A stretch of DNA of 31,201 bases from a virus. The notes below the pieces were generated by a model. It did not search any database. It saw nothing but the letters and a program-made list of their open reading frames with translations, and was not told the origin of the DNA. Location: the IMG/VR virus record IMGVR_UViG_3300044821_000025, positions 1 through 31,201 of that record. One strand, 5' to 3'. This document shows, in pieces, positions 24,674 to 29,869 of this stretch. A program made the translations under genes and the position numbers. Numbering within the stretch: the first letter of the stretch is position 1; every line of letters begins with the position of its first letter.

Positions 24674-25737
24674 TGATGCCCCCAAAATTGGAGTCTAATA
24701 TATTTTGTAGTTCCGTTAGCAGTCCCTGTTAAATCCCATTGATCGTGTGCAGCGACTGTGTTCACCATAACTTGAGATTGTGCACAACCAGTAGAACCAT
24801 CTGTAGCAGCACAAGAAAAAGAAGCATGAGGATAGCAATTCATTGTAAAAATAGTGGAAGCATTAACACTTACTGTAATCGGTTGCGTTCCAGTATCAGT
24901 AGTACAAGTAGCTTCTGTAACTAGTTTTGGAATAGAATCATTAATAAAGAAAGAATATACAGTCAGGTCAGAAGTGAGAAGTGGAACTGAGGAGAATATT
25001 TCATAACCGCCCAATCTAAATGTAACCGTAGGACCAGTAACACCTTGTGAACCTAGCGGACCAGTAGGGCCAACACCACCAGTACTTATTGTACAAGATC
25101 CATTTGTAGTTCCTGAAAATGTAACAGTTGCAGTATTTGCTGTAGTAGCTACTACAGATGTTACAGAAGTTGTGGCTCCGGTACTACCTAAAAGATTGTG
25201 GGAATTATCATAGCAGGCAACCCAAGGAGTCCAAGTCCCTAATCCATGTGTGCAAGAAACTGGTCCCGCTGTCGCAGTTATCAGACAGGAAAATGGGGTA
25301 TTTCCAACTCCCCCGCCAGCGGGAACCCAACTTGTATAAGAAATTCCTGCTACAGGTTTTGTAAATGAAAGTGTCTGCCCATCCATTGTAGGATCAAGTG
25401 GGGGCAAATAAACTATAGTTTGGGAACCACGAGAATCAGGAGCAGCAAATGCGAAGAAATTAGTAGGATCACCCTGAGGATACCAGCGGACTATTCCTTT
25501 AGCGGGTGATAAAGATGCAGTAATTCCATTATTACATAATAACGGATTACCGAAACTAGTAGAACAATCTGTTGCTAAAAATCCGCCAGCACCGTCTGCT
25601 ACATTTAATGTTCCCGCTACACCAGAAGAAGATCCTGCACCAGTAACAGTTCCACCACCTCCTCCGCCCGAACCCCCAGTTACAAGTTGGGCTTGAATAG
25701 GTAGCAGACTAAACATTACTAGTGCAAAGCACTTCAT
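24670..25737 (-). CDS. Exported collagen-like fibre protein A, 355 aa
   Basis: Signal peptide MKCFALVMFSLLPIQAQ is followed by a GGSGGGGGG linker. An extra beta-rich domain (about 40-140, including SPAKGIVRWYPQGDPTNFF) precedes the domain shared with protein B: GLGTWTPWVACYDNSHNLLG here against GLGTTTPWVSCYDGAGNLLG in B. A collagen-like GPTGPLGSQGVTGPT run follows, and the C-terminus ends KYIRLQFWGHQ. The shared domains look about two-thirds identical by eye, so A and B derive from a tandem duplication, A keeping an extra N-terminal domain. Starts on ATGA of the upstream gene. Likely a trimeric fibre with a receptor-binding tip; function inferred. Confidence 0.6.
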   Translation of the reverse strand: MKCFALVMFSLLPIQAQLVTGGSGGGGGGTVTGAGSSSGVAGTLNVADGAGGFLATDCSTSFGNPLLCNNGITASLSPAKGIVRWYPQGDPTNFFAFAAPDSRGSQTIVYLPPLDPTMDGQTLSFTKPVAGISYTSWVPAGGGVGNTPFSCLITATAGPVSCTHGLGTWTPWVACYDNSHNLLGSTGATTSVTSVVATTANTATVTFSGTTNGSCTISTGGVGPTGPLGSQGVTGPTVTFRLGGYEIFSSVPLLTSDLTVYSFFINDSIPKLVTEATCTTDTGTQPITVSVNASTIFTMNCYPHASFSCAATDGSTGCAQSQVMVNTVAAHDQWDLTGTANGTTKYIRLQFWGHQ

Positions 25738-26204
25738 TTTACAGACTCAGTCCACATTATAACTACTGAAACTGTTCCGGTAATACTATTGGTCCGCACG
25801 GTAAGATTGCTATTGGCTACCGTTGTTAGATATACCTTAGAAAGATCAATTGTTACAGTCCCCCCAGCGGGAATCTGATAATTTCCAATCACTGTTCCAG
25901 CACTAGAATCAGAATTGTAATAACAGGTTGCATTCGATGTAGCGGACGAATCAGGACTAACACAAGTAAATGAAGTAGCTGTAGCCTTTCCACCATTTAT
26001 TTCGATGGTAAAAGTAGTTGCAACAGTAGAAGCAAAAGTAACTCCTACAAATCGGTAGTTCTTTGTAACAGACGCAGCAGTTCCAGGCGCTTGAACTGTA
26101 TATACCGCAGCAGCACCAGAAGGAGAATCAGAATGTGTTGCTACAAATGTCTGGCCCGCTAACGGGAAAAGAGACAAAATAGAGAGTAAAGAGTATTTTT
26201 TCAC
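25734..26204 (-). CDS. Exported small beta-rich protein, 156 aa
   Basis: Starts with GTG (initiator), overlapping the stop of the previous gene as GTGA. The N-terminus KKYSLLSILSLFPLAGQTF is a Sec signal peptide with cleavage likely around AG/QT. The mature domain (about 20-156) is Thr/Ser/Val/Ala-rich, beta-stranded, with two cysteines near the middle (TSFTCVS, NATCYYN) that could form a disulfide, which fits an exported protein. No family is recognised. It opens the run of exported proteins and probably works with them, for instance as a minor surface protein. The base upstream of GTG provides a moderate ribosome site (GTAGGTAAAAAGAA). Confidence 0.5.
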   Translation of the reverse strand: MKKYSLLSILSLFPLAGQTFVATHSDSPSGAAAVYTVQAPGTAASVTKNYRFVGVTFASTVATTFTIEINGGKATATSFTCVSPDSSATSNATCYYNSDSSAGTVIGNYQIPAGGTVTIDLSKVYLTTVANSNLTVRTNSITGTVSVVIMWTESVK

Positions 26205-26341
26205 TTCTTTTTACCTACCTTTGCGGGCAACACCTTTCCCTTGGAAGCTTGGTCAAAATCCTTGACCACTTTAGGGGATAACTTGCCCTCTTTCTCCAAG
26301 ATGTGGAACTTTCCACGCTGTGCCTGTGATTTGTAAGGCAT
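26201..26341 (-). CDS. Small conserved phage protein, MPYKSQAQRG-type, 46 aa
   Basis: Short basic protein: MPYKSQAQRGKFHILEKEGK, followed by LSPKVVKDFDQASKGKVLPA and a Lys-rich end. The opening MPYKSxAQR and the DFDxASKGKxLP element are recurrent in small phage proteins of unknown function, found in structural regions. The stop TGA (26201-26203) overlaps the GTG start of the next gene. The ribosome site GGAGT lies before ATG 26341, directly after the stop of the preceding gene. Together these support a real gene. I cannot assign a biochemical role. Confidence 0.65.
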   Translation of the reverse strand: MPYKSQAQRGKFHILEKEGKLSPKVVKDFDQASKGKVLPAKVGKKK

Positions 26342-26584
26342 TTAAACTCCTAAAGCGGACGCAATTACCGCTCCACCACCATGAAAATTAGGAGGAAGTG
26401 TAGAAGCAGAAGTAGAACCAAGCCCTGCCCGCTGGATTTCAGTAAACAGCGCAGCGGAATCTATACCTTTTGACTTAATTTCTTGCATATTAGCTACCAA
26501 TTTACAAAAATAAATCATTTCTAGCTTCAAATTAGCTAGAGTTTCAGCATTTACCGCTGTTTCTAGTGTCTGATCACGCGCCAC
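26342..26584 (-). CDS. Hypothetical protein, 80 aa, GTG start
   Basis: I place the start at GTG 26584 (reading (M)ARDQTLETAVNAETLANLKL), just inside the end of the previous gene, because a longer reading to 26650 would start in the middle of that gene with an unlikely Leu/Trp-rich leader. The protein is mostly helical with a short Gly/Ala-rich end (NFHGGGAVIASALGV). No family recognised. Its stop TAA is directly followed by ATG of the next gene with a good AGGAG ribosome site. The start choice is uncertain (GGAG about 10 bases upstream of GTG). Function unknown. Confidence 0.5.
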   Translation of the reverse strand: MARDQTLETAVNAETLANLKLEMIYFCKLVANMQEIKSKGIDSAALFTEIQRAGLGSTSASTLPPNFHGGGAVIASALGV

Positions 26585-26864
26585 TGGGTTTCTTCTCCAT
26601 TTCCTGCTCCAAATCAGCTGCAAGAGGCTTAGGAAGACCAACAAGAACAACCTTTCTGTTATCCTGGGAAGAAAGAAAAGTCATGTATTTGCGGGCTAGA
26701 GCTAGTGCATTAACAGCAGAAGTCGCCTTATAATGTTTGGTCCGCAGGACGGGACCATCTTTGTAGTTAATGACATAAATGTCAGAGACTCCGCCATTTG
26801 TTGGAGTCAATTTAGAGTCTAGAATGTTGTTTACGATCCCGGTAACGGGAACTTGAGTTTCCAT
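26574..26864 (-). CDS. Hypothetical protein, 96 aa
   Basis: Small mixed alpha/beta protein: METQVPVTGIVNNILDSKLT, a YVINYKDGPVLRTKHYKA strand pair, an Ala/Leu helix (SAVNALALARKYMTFL), then a KVVLVGLP strand and an acidic/basic end (EQEMEKKPSGA). No family is recognised. It starts one base after the previous stop, with AAGGATAAA before ATG giving a good ribosome site. It belongs to a run of small genes between the sigma factor and the exported-protein cassette. Function unknown. Confidence 0.5.
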   Translation of the reverse strand: METQVPVTGIVNNILDSKLTPTNGGVSDIYVINYKDGPVLRTKHYKATSAVNALALARKYMTFLSSQDNRKVVLVGLPKPLAADLEQEMEKKPSGA

Positions 26865-26865
26865 T

Positions 26866-27111
26866 TTATCCTTCTATTTGTGCTTCAGATTCGTCTTTAC
26901 CATGCTTCTCTAGGCATTCTACAATCTTATGACATACCGCTACGAATTCTTCTGTAAGATTGGGATCAGGGAAATACCCCATTCCCATAATCTGTGGAAG
27001 AGCAAATCCTCGAATGCGGGCAACATTGAGTAGCGTGTTAAATGAGGATTCGATGCAGCGGGAAAATGCTATTGCCCGCTCGGGATCACTAATTATAGTT
27101 GTATTCTCCAT
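26866..27111 (-). CDS. Hypothetical protein, 81 aa
   Basis: The start is placed at ATG 27111 (MENTTIISDPERAIAFSRCI) because it lies four bases after the stop of the small two-TM gene (27116-27280). A longer reading to 27219 would run through that gene in another frame from a TTG codon. The protein is soluble, with hydrophobic helices (RAIAFSRCIESSFNTLLNVA) and three cysteines, ending in an acidic stretch (KHGKDESEAQIEG). No family is recognised. The ribosome site is weak, so translation may depend on coupling to the upstream gene. Confidence 0.45.
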   Translation of the reverse strand: MENTTIISDPERAIAFSRCIESSFNTLLNVARIRGFALPQIMGMGYFPDPNLTEEFVAVCHKIVECLEKHGKDESEAQIEG

Positions 27112-27115
27112 GAGG

Positions 27116-27280
27116 TCAGTTCCAGAACAACTTGTAACCAATGATTCCAACAAGTACAAAGAATAGGAGAGTTCGGATTCCCATTGGATAAGGATAGGGC
27201 TTGTCTGGTGTGTAATCAATATAGATACTGAATAGCAGTCCTATAATGTAAAATATCCAGAAGAAAATAGGTAGTGTCAT
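27116..27280 (-). CDS. Small two-TM membrane protein, 54 aa (holin candidate)
   Basis: Reading from ATG 27280 gives MTLPIFFWIFYIIGLLFSIY (residues 1-20, first TM), a polar loop (DYTPDKPYPYP), then GIRTLLFFVLVGIIGYKLFW (second TM) and a stop TGA at 27116-27118. The hydrophobicity pattern, two strong helices joined by a Pro/Tyr-rich loop with short ends, fits class-II-like holins. Translational coupling is strong: the upstream stop TAA overlaps its start (TAATG), and the next gene begins four bases after its stop. No endolysin is beside it, so holin is a candidate role only. A longer open frame that covers the same bases in another frame is probably a shadow. Confidence 0.6.
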   Translation of the reverse strand: MTLPIFFWIFYIIGLLFSIYIDYTPDKPYPYPMGIRTLLFFVLVGIIGYKLFWN

Positions 27281-27618
27281 TATAGCGAAACCCTTCCTCC
27301 CCTTTTCTGCAAGGAGAGTTCATCCATTTCCTGTTGAGGAGTTGTGATTTCTTGCATATCAGTGATGGATAGCAAGTTATTCACACTCTTAAGTGTAATA
27401 TTAACCCAATGTTTATTCTTGGAGAAGTGATATAGATCCCGCAAAAGTTGGTGGGGTTCTTTATCGTGCGGGACAGCATAGGCAAGAACTAATTCTGCAT
27501 CGGTAAGATTAACCAGAGTAACTTTGTACAGGGACATATTTGCAATTGGCCCGCTGGGAGATGCTTGAAATCTCCGGACCTTGCAAACATTTGTTCCTTC
27601 GTGAATAGGTACTGGCAT
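27280..27618 (-). CDS. Hypothetical protein, 112 aa
   Basis: The protein begins MPVPIHEGTNVCKVRRFQAS, with an alternating beta pattern (YKVTLVNLTDAELVLAYAVP), then a HQLLRDLYHFSKNKHWVNIT helix and a basic end. No family is recognised. The start is ATG 27618 (there is also a TTG four codons upstream). Its stop TAA shares bases with the start of the small two-TM gene. It lies nine bases after the TerS-like gene. Function unknown; its location suggests an early step in virion assembly or lysis timing. Confidence 0.5.
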   Translation of the reverse strand: MPVPIHEGTNVCKVRRFQASPSGPIANMSLYKVTLVNLTDAELVLAYAVPHDKEPHQLLRDLYHFSKNKHWVNITLKSVNNLLSITDMQEITTPQQEMDELSLQKRGGRVSL

Positions 27619-27626
27619 ATTGATTC

Positions 27627-27947
27627 TCAACGGGGAATAAGAATCTGCATAGCAGAGGTTCCTTCTTCTGCGCCCGCAAAAGAGAATTGAATTGCAATGG
27701 TGTTTCCACCAGACCGTTCCGGTTCCAATGCACCGTGAACTTGTAGTGCCTTTTCGATTACACGCAAGCGGGAAGGATTGTCGTCGGTATAGTTGAGAAT
27801 CTCTGACATCTTAGCAGCAATTTCCTCAAGCGATAAACCCGCTTGATCCAATATTTGCTTGGCAACTTTCTTGCCTTCAGAGTCTGGGGCCAGAAGGCCC
27901 TGGAAATCATTTCTCGTTAGTTGTAGTTGTGGTTTTAGAATCGGCAT
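27627..27947 (-). CDS. Putative terminase small subunit-like protein, 106 aa
   Basis: Small helical protein (MPILKPQLQLTRNDFQGLLA, then LDQAGLSLEEIAAKMSEILN and NPSRLRVIEKALQVHGALEP) ending in a beta strand (NTIAIQFSFAGAEEG). The RLRVIEKALQVHGAL helix resembles the 'R-x-x-A-x-E-x-x-x-x-x-H/L-G-x-x' element of phage small terminases, which bind the packaging site. Start at ATG 27947 is chosen because AAAGGA lies five bases upstream. A longer reading to 28085 begins with TTG and a Cys/Pro-rich segment unlike the rest. If correct, TerS and TerL are unusually far apart (6.6 kb). The assignment is tentative. Confidence 0.4.
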   Translation of the reverse strand: MPILKPQLQLTRNDFQGLLAPDSEGKKVAKQILDQAGLSLEEIAAKMSEILNYTDDNPSRLRVIEKALQVHGALEPERSGGNTIAIQFSFAGAEEGTSAMQILIPR

Positions 27948-28071
27948 TGGATTCCTTTTCAAGGTGGGAATGATACAGGGAATAGCGGGAAATAAATGGG
28001 AGCAGAGGTGATTGGGATAAACGGAGGGAAATATCCTTTTCACTACAAACGTAAGTTTGTTCTGCTTCCAT
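27907..28071 (-). CDS. Possible small gene, 54 aa, overlapping the TerS-like gene
   Basis: Open frame from ATG 28071 to TGA 27907-27909, reading MEAEQTYVCSEKDISLRLSQ and ending in a Thr-rich polar tail. It fills most of the otherwise empty interval between the promoter-like site and the TerS-like gene and overlaps the latter by 41 bases. There is no good ribosome site (only GGG nine bases upstream), and no family is recognised, so this may be a chance frame within a leader RNA. Codons look similar to the neighbours. Confidence 0.3.
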   Translation of the reverse strand: MEAEQTYVCSEKDISLRLSQSPLLPFISRYSLYHSHLEKESNADSKTTTTTNEK

Positions 28072-28098
28072 ATTAAATCCCGCAAGGGAGGATCGCCA

Positions 28099-28122
28099 CT
28101 GTCACCTACTGACAGTATAGCA
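28099..28122 (-). promoter_or_regulatory. Extended -10 promoter with overlapping dyad, upstream of the structural operon
   Basis: On the minus strand TGCTATACT (28122-28114) is an extended -10 (TG-N-TATACT). No good -35 is visible. A perfect 6-bp inverted repeat CTGTCA-GTAGG-TGACAG (28115-28099) overlaps the -10 and the expected start point, as for an operator. It lies directly after the sigma gene stop and before the long structural operon. The hairpin alone has no T-run, so it is a poor terminator. The promoter role is inferred. Confidence 0.45.
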
Positions 28123-28126
28123 CATA

Positions 28127-28783
28127 CTAGGAAATTCGGCTAGTGGGTCTAGTGGCCTTATCCTTCAAGGCTTTACGGGCCAGTGGGTCGGAAATGGTAC
28201 TGAGAGCCTCTACAGAAAGATTTTCTCTCCAATATTTCCTTTTTGAAGCTTTCCTATTCTCAGCCCGTTGGATAAGATCCGAAATCGGTGTAAGATTAAG
28301 CCGTTCTCTTATTTTCTTTAGCATCCTTGTATTCCTATTCTTAACTTGTTCTCTAGGTATTCCCAACTTCTTACTGATATCCTCATAGGATTCTCCTTCA
28401 AAATAAATTAAATTGAGCAAAGTACGCTCATTCCGATTAAGGCAACGTTGTGCCCGCTGCGCTAGTAAATGGGAATCGAAATCTTGTTCTATTCCTATGG
28501 AGGGATCAAATCCTACGAAGAAAATCTGTCGCCAGAAATTTGCTATGCACCTCTTGGTTATTGTTGATATCACTCCTGGGAGATAATCTACATCCCGAAT
28601 TGAGGGAAGGAACCTCCAAAGGGCCAGAAAAATTTCCTGCTCCAGGTCCTGAACATCGCCAGCGGGAACTTTCTGGTAGAGATATCTTCGATGAGATTTA
28701 ATTATAGGGATGGTAACTTCAAATAATTCCAATAAATTTTTTCTCGGAGGGTTTTCAAAAAATTCTAAAAAATTTTTGGGCAT
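28127..28783 (-). CDS. Sigma-70 family (ECF-like) RNA polymerase sigma factor, 218 aa
   Basis: Directs host RNA polymerase to selected promoters. Region 2: DVQDLEQEIFLALWRFLPS (about residues 43-61; core-binding and -10 helix), continuing into a TITKRCIANFWRQ helix. Region 4: EGESYEDISKKLGIPREQV (about 129-147) followed by NRNTRMLKKIRERL, the -35-binding helix-turn-helix. No region 1.1 or 3 is present, so it is of ECF size. A basic extension (about 168-218; RKASKRKYWRENL) follows region 4, atypical for ECF. I chose ATG 28783 (MPKNF) because AAAAGAG lies upstream, whereas the longer reading from 28870 lacks a ribosome site. It precedes the promoter-like site and the structural operon, so it may drive late genes (inferred). 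Confidence 0.85.
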   Translation of the reverse strand: MPKNFLEFFENPPRKNLLELFEVTIPIIKSHRRYLYQKVPAGDVQDLEQEIFLALWRFLPSIRDVDYLPGVISTITKRCIANFWRQIFFVGFDPSIGIEQDFDSHLLAQRAQRCLNRNERTLLNLIYFEGESYEDISKKLGIPREQVKNRNTRMLKKIRERLNLTPISDLIQRAENRKASKRKYWRENLSVEALSTISDPLARKALKDKATRPTSRIS

Positions 28784-28889
28784 ATAGAATCTCTTTTCCA
28801 GGATGGTGGTTTTTGAAAAATAAAATATGTTTGTGGTCCAAGGCAATTTGGGTGCCAAACATTGGCCCATGAATTGCGGGGAGGACCGG

Positions 28890-28909
28890 TGTGTAAGCTA
28901 TCTTACACA
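28890..28909. repeat. Inverted repeat TGTGTAAG-N4-CTTACACA
   Basis: An 8-bp perfect inverted repeat around four bases (CTAT) lies about 110 bases upstream of the sigma start, before the 30-bp repeat array. There is no T-run on either side, so a dimeric-protein operator is more likely than a terminator. Some weak resemblance exists between this half-site (GTAAG) and the 16-bp palindrome at 29339-29354 (TGTAAGC), which might mean the same regulator binds both. That is inference. Confidence 0.4.
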
Positions 28910-28921
28910 AGAAATTATTTA

Positions 28922-28935
28922 AGTTAACGTTAACT
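28922..28935. repeat. 14-bp perfect palindrome AGTTAACGTTAACT
   Basis: Perfect palindrome with two overlapping GTTAAC units, situated six bases before the first unit of the repeat array at 28941. Such symmetric sites usually bind a dimeric repressor or replication protein. It is in the gap between the minus-strand sigma gene and the plus-strand small gene, so it could affect either promoter. Confidence 0.4.
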
Positions 28936-28936
28936 A

Positions 28937-29074
28937 TGTCTAGTTGTCTAGACCAGATATCATATATAATATATTGGTATATACATCTAGTCTTATTGTC
29001 TAGTTGTCTAGACCACGATATGCATACAACTATATGTATAGACCACATACTGTTTGTTCTAGTTGTCTATACAT
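28937..29074. repeat. Array of about five 15-bp units at a 30-bp period
   Basis: A 19-bp sequence TGTCTAGTTGTCTAGACCA is present exactly twice, 60 bases apart (28937-28955, 28997-29015). Between and after them are degenerate units: 28972 (TATTGGTATATACAT), 29031 (TATATGTATAGACCA) and 29060 (TAGTTGTCTATACAT). Relative to the core TAGTTGTCTAGACCA the starts are 28941, 28972, 29001, 29031, 29060, spaced 31, 29, 30, 29 bases, about three helical turns. Each core contains the palindrome TCTAGA or its variant TATAGA. Such arrays are typical of iterons (replication origin) or of cooperative operators. It ends 22 bases before the plus-strand -35, so it is well placed to control it. Confidence 0.6.
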
Positions 29075-29095
29075 TCACCAGGGTGCATTATTTCC

Positions 29096-29124
29096 TTGAC
29101 TCCTGTTACTTTACATGGTAAGAT
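29096..29124 (+). promoter_or_regulatory. Plus-strand sigma-70-type promoter
   Basis: TTGACT (29096-29101) and TAAGAT (29119-29124) are separated by 17 bases, with the -35 matching five of six and the -10 four of six consensus bases. The predicted start is near 29130-29132. It stands just after the 30-bp repeat array and reads into the small gene ending at 29294. The first ten bases (CTTGACTCC) resemble the minus-strand promoter at 29898, suggesting both use the host housekeeping enzyme. Confidence 0.55.
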
Positions 29125-29129
29125 TAAGC

Positions 29130-29294
29130 ATGATAAAACACTTCCGCATCATTAACATGCAACGTGGTAATGTTCTTACTACAGTTTGTGCCAAAACAGA
29201 ACGTGGCGCAATTCTTGTATTCCGCAAGACTTACAGACTGGAACACAATTACCCCTGGATTTGTGCAATAGAATGGAAAGAAGAAGGGGAATAA
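29130..29294 (+). CDS. Small plus-strand protein, 54 aa (start uncertain)
   Basis: Open frame with three in-frame ATGs (29115, 29130, 29157) ending at TAA 29292-29294. The protein is basic then acidic: MIKHFRIINMQRGNVLTTVC, then a RGAILVFRKTYRLEH strand pair, a NYPWICAIEWKEEGE end. ATG 29115 lies upstream of the predicted start point, so 29130 (leaderless or nearly so) or 29157 are likely starts. No clear ribosome site is seen. The promoter before it and the hairpin at the stop argue that it is a gene. No family is recognised. A small regulator is possible, since it is divergent from the sigma gene. Confidence 0.45.
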   Translation: MIKHFRIINMQRGNVLTTVCAKTERGAILVFRKTYRLEHNYPWICAIEWKEEGE

Positions 29295-29302
29295 TCCCCT
29301 TT
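29284..29302 (+). terminator. Hairpin terminator of the small plus-strand gene (weak)
   Basis: AAGGGGA (29284-29290), loop ATAA containing the stop codon, and TCCCCTT (29295-29301) form a perfect 7-bp stem. The following bases (TTTCCC) are only weakly U-rich, so termination may be partial. It sits at the end of a plus-strand gene, in keeping with a compact gene. Confidence 0.5.
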
Positions 29303-29338
29303 CCCATTCTTCCAATACAAAGCAAATGCTAAAACACA

Positions 29339-29354
29339 ATGTAAGCGCTTACAT
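29339..29354. promoter_or_regulatory. 16-bp perfect palindrome ATGTAAGCGCTTACAT (LacI/cre-like operator)
   Basis: This perfect palindrome has a TGTAAGCGCTTACA core with a central CG, the known shape of LacI/GalR-family operators and of CcpA cre sites (consensus WTGNAANCGNWNNCW). It lies between two convergent transcription units, outside any promoter, which is unusual for an operator. It may alternatively be structural DNA, or part of a two-way terminator. The binding protein is not encoded in the window. Confidence 0.4.
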
Positions 29355-29372
29355 AACATCGCAAAAGGAAAA

Positions 29373-29390
29373 TGGGGGATTTCTCCCCCA
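29373..29390 (-). terminator. Strong intrinsic terminator of the 144-aa gene
   Basis: On the minus strand TGGGGGA-GAAA-TCCCCCA forms a 7-bp stem closed by a GNRA-type GAAA tetraloop and is followed by TTTTCCTTTT, a classic rho-independent terminator. It lies 16 bases after the stop of the gene at 29406, so this gene is transcribed as a separate unit. Confidence 0.75.
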
Positions 29391-29405
29391 ATTCCCTATG
29401 TTTTG

Positions 29406-29840
29406 TTATTCGTCTTCGTTATCTTCGTTTTCCTCGTCTTCTGGAGTACTGGCAAGTGCAGCCGCTTTCAGTTGCTCCATAATCGGCGGAAAAGAACGAA
29501 TGAAACTGAGAACTTCCGCCGTCTGTTTCTTGCGGTCGTCCTTGGACGTTGCGAATTGCGGCAACATCCTGAATCCCGCGATAAACTTCATAATGAGGCT
29601 GGTGGAAACGCCTTCGATCGAGTTCTTGGCGTTCATCAAAGCCTCGCGGCTCAGACCCTTGTTTACGAGCGAGAGCAATCGGGCAGATTCGATATTAGCA
29701 AGCTGGCTCACATCGGTTAGCGCAACGGGCGCCTCATACTGTACTTCTTTGGTGACTTTCTCGAACTTATCGAGATCGAACACCCGTTTCTTAGCGGTCA
29801 ACTTCGTTGCCTCAGTGGTGGCCGCATTAGGAGTAGACAT
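29406..29840 (-). CDS. Self-contained gene, 144 aa, acidic C-terminus (moron-like)
   Basis: The protein is mostly helical: MSTPNAATTEATKLTAKKRV, KFEKVTKEVQYEAPVALTDV, then SARLLSLVNKGLSREALMNA and SLIMKFIAGFRMLPQ. It ends in a very acidic tail (STPEDEENEDNEDE). No family is recognised. The codons use more G and C in third positions than the neighbours (many GCG, CTC, GAG, TTC codons), and the dispersed AGCGGG motif is absent, which suggests recent acquisition. It has its own promoter (29898-29870) and strong terminator (29373-29390), the structure of a moron. The long plus-strand frame opposite (29326-29982) is Ser-rich and probably a shadow. A DNA-mimic or regulatory role from the acidic tail is speculation. 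Confidence 0.75.
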   Translation of the reverse strand: MSTPNAATTEATKLTAKKRVFDLDKFEKVTKEVQYEAPVALTDVSQLANIESARLLSLVNKGLSREALMNAKNSIEGVSTSLIMKFIAGFRMLPQFATSKDDRKKQTAEVLSFIRSFPPIMEQLKAAALASTPEDEENEDNEDE

Positions 29841-29845
29841 TGTGA

Positions 29846-29864
29846 AGGGGTTCCTTTATCCCCT
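29846..29864 (-). promoter_or_regulatory. Ribosome site inside a hairpin loop, before the 144-aa gene
   Basis: On the minus strand AGGGG and CCCCT (5-bp stem) enclose ATAAAGGAA, so the ribosome site AAAGGA lies in the loop, about 11 bases before ATG 29840. Exposing the site in a loop could raise translation, or allow control by a ligand or protein. The stem is short; it may be chance. Confidence 0.3.
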
Positions 29865-29869
29865 AAGCT

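Noticed and set aside
27112-27219. Longer N-terminus for the 81-aa gene (start 27219)
   Set aside because: It begins at TTG without a ribosome site and runs through the coupled two-TM gene in another frame. ATG 27111 directly after that gene is more sensible.
28784-28870. Longer N-terminus for the sigma factor (start 28870)
   Set aside because: No ribosome site lies upstream of 28870. The ATG at 28783 has AAAAGAG before it and gives a normal ECF-size start.
28755-29048. Minus-strand frame of 97 aa across the repeat array
   Set aside because: It consists mainly of translated repeats and Tyr/Ile-rich low-complexity sequence, and overlaps the sigma start. No ribosome site.
28937-29074. CRISPR array
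   Set aside because: The units are short (15-19 bases), degenerate, at a 30-base period without unique 30-base spacers, and no cas genes are near. An operator or iteron array fits better.
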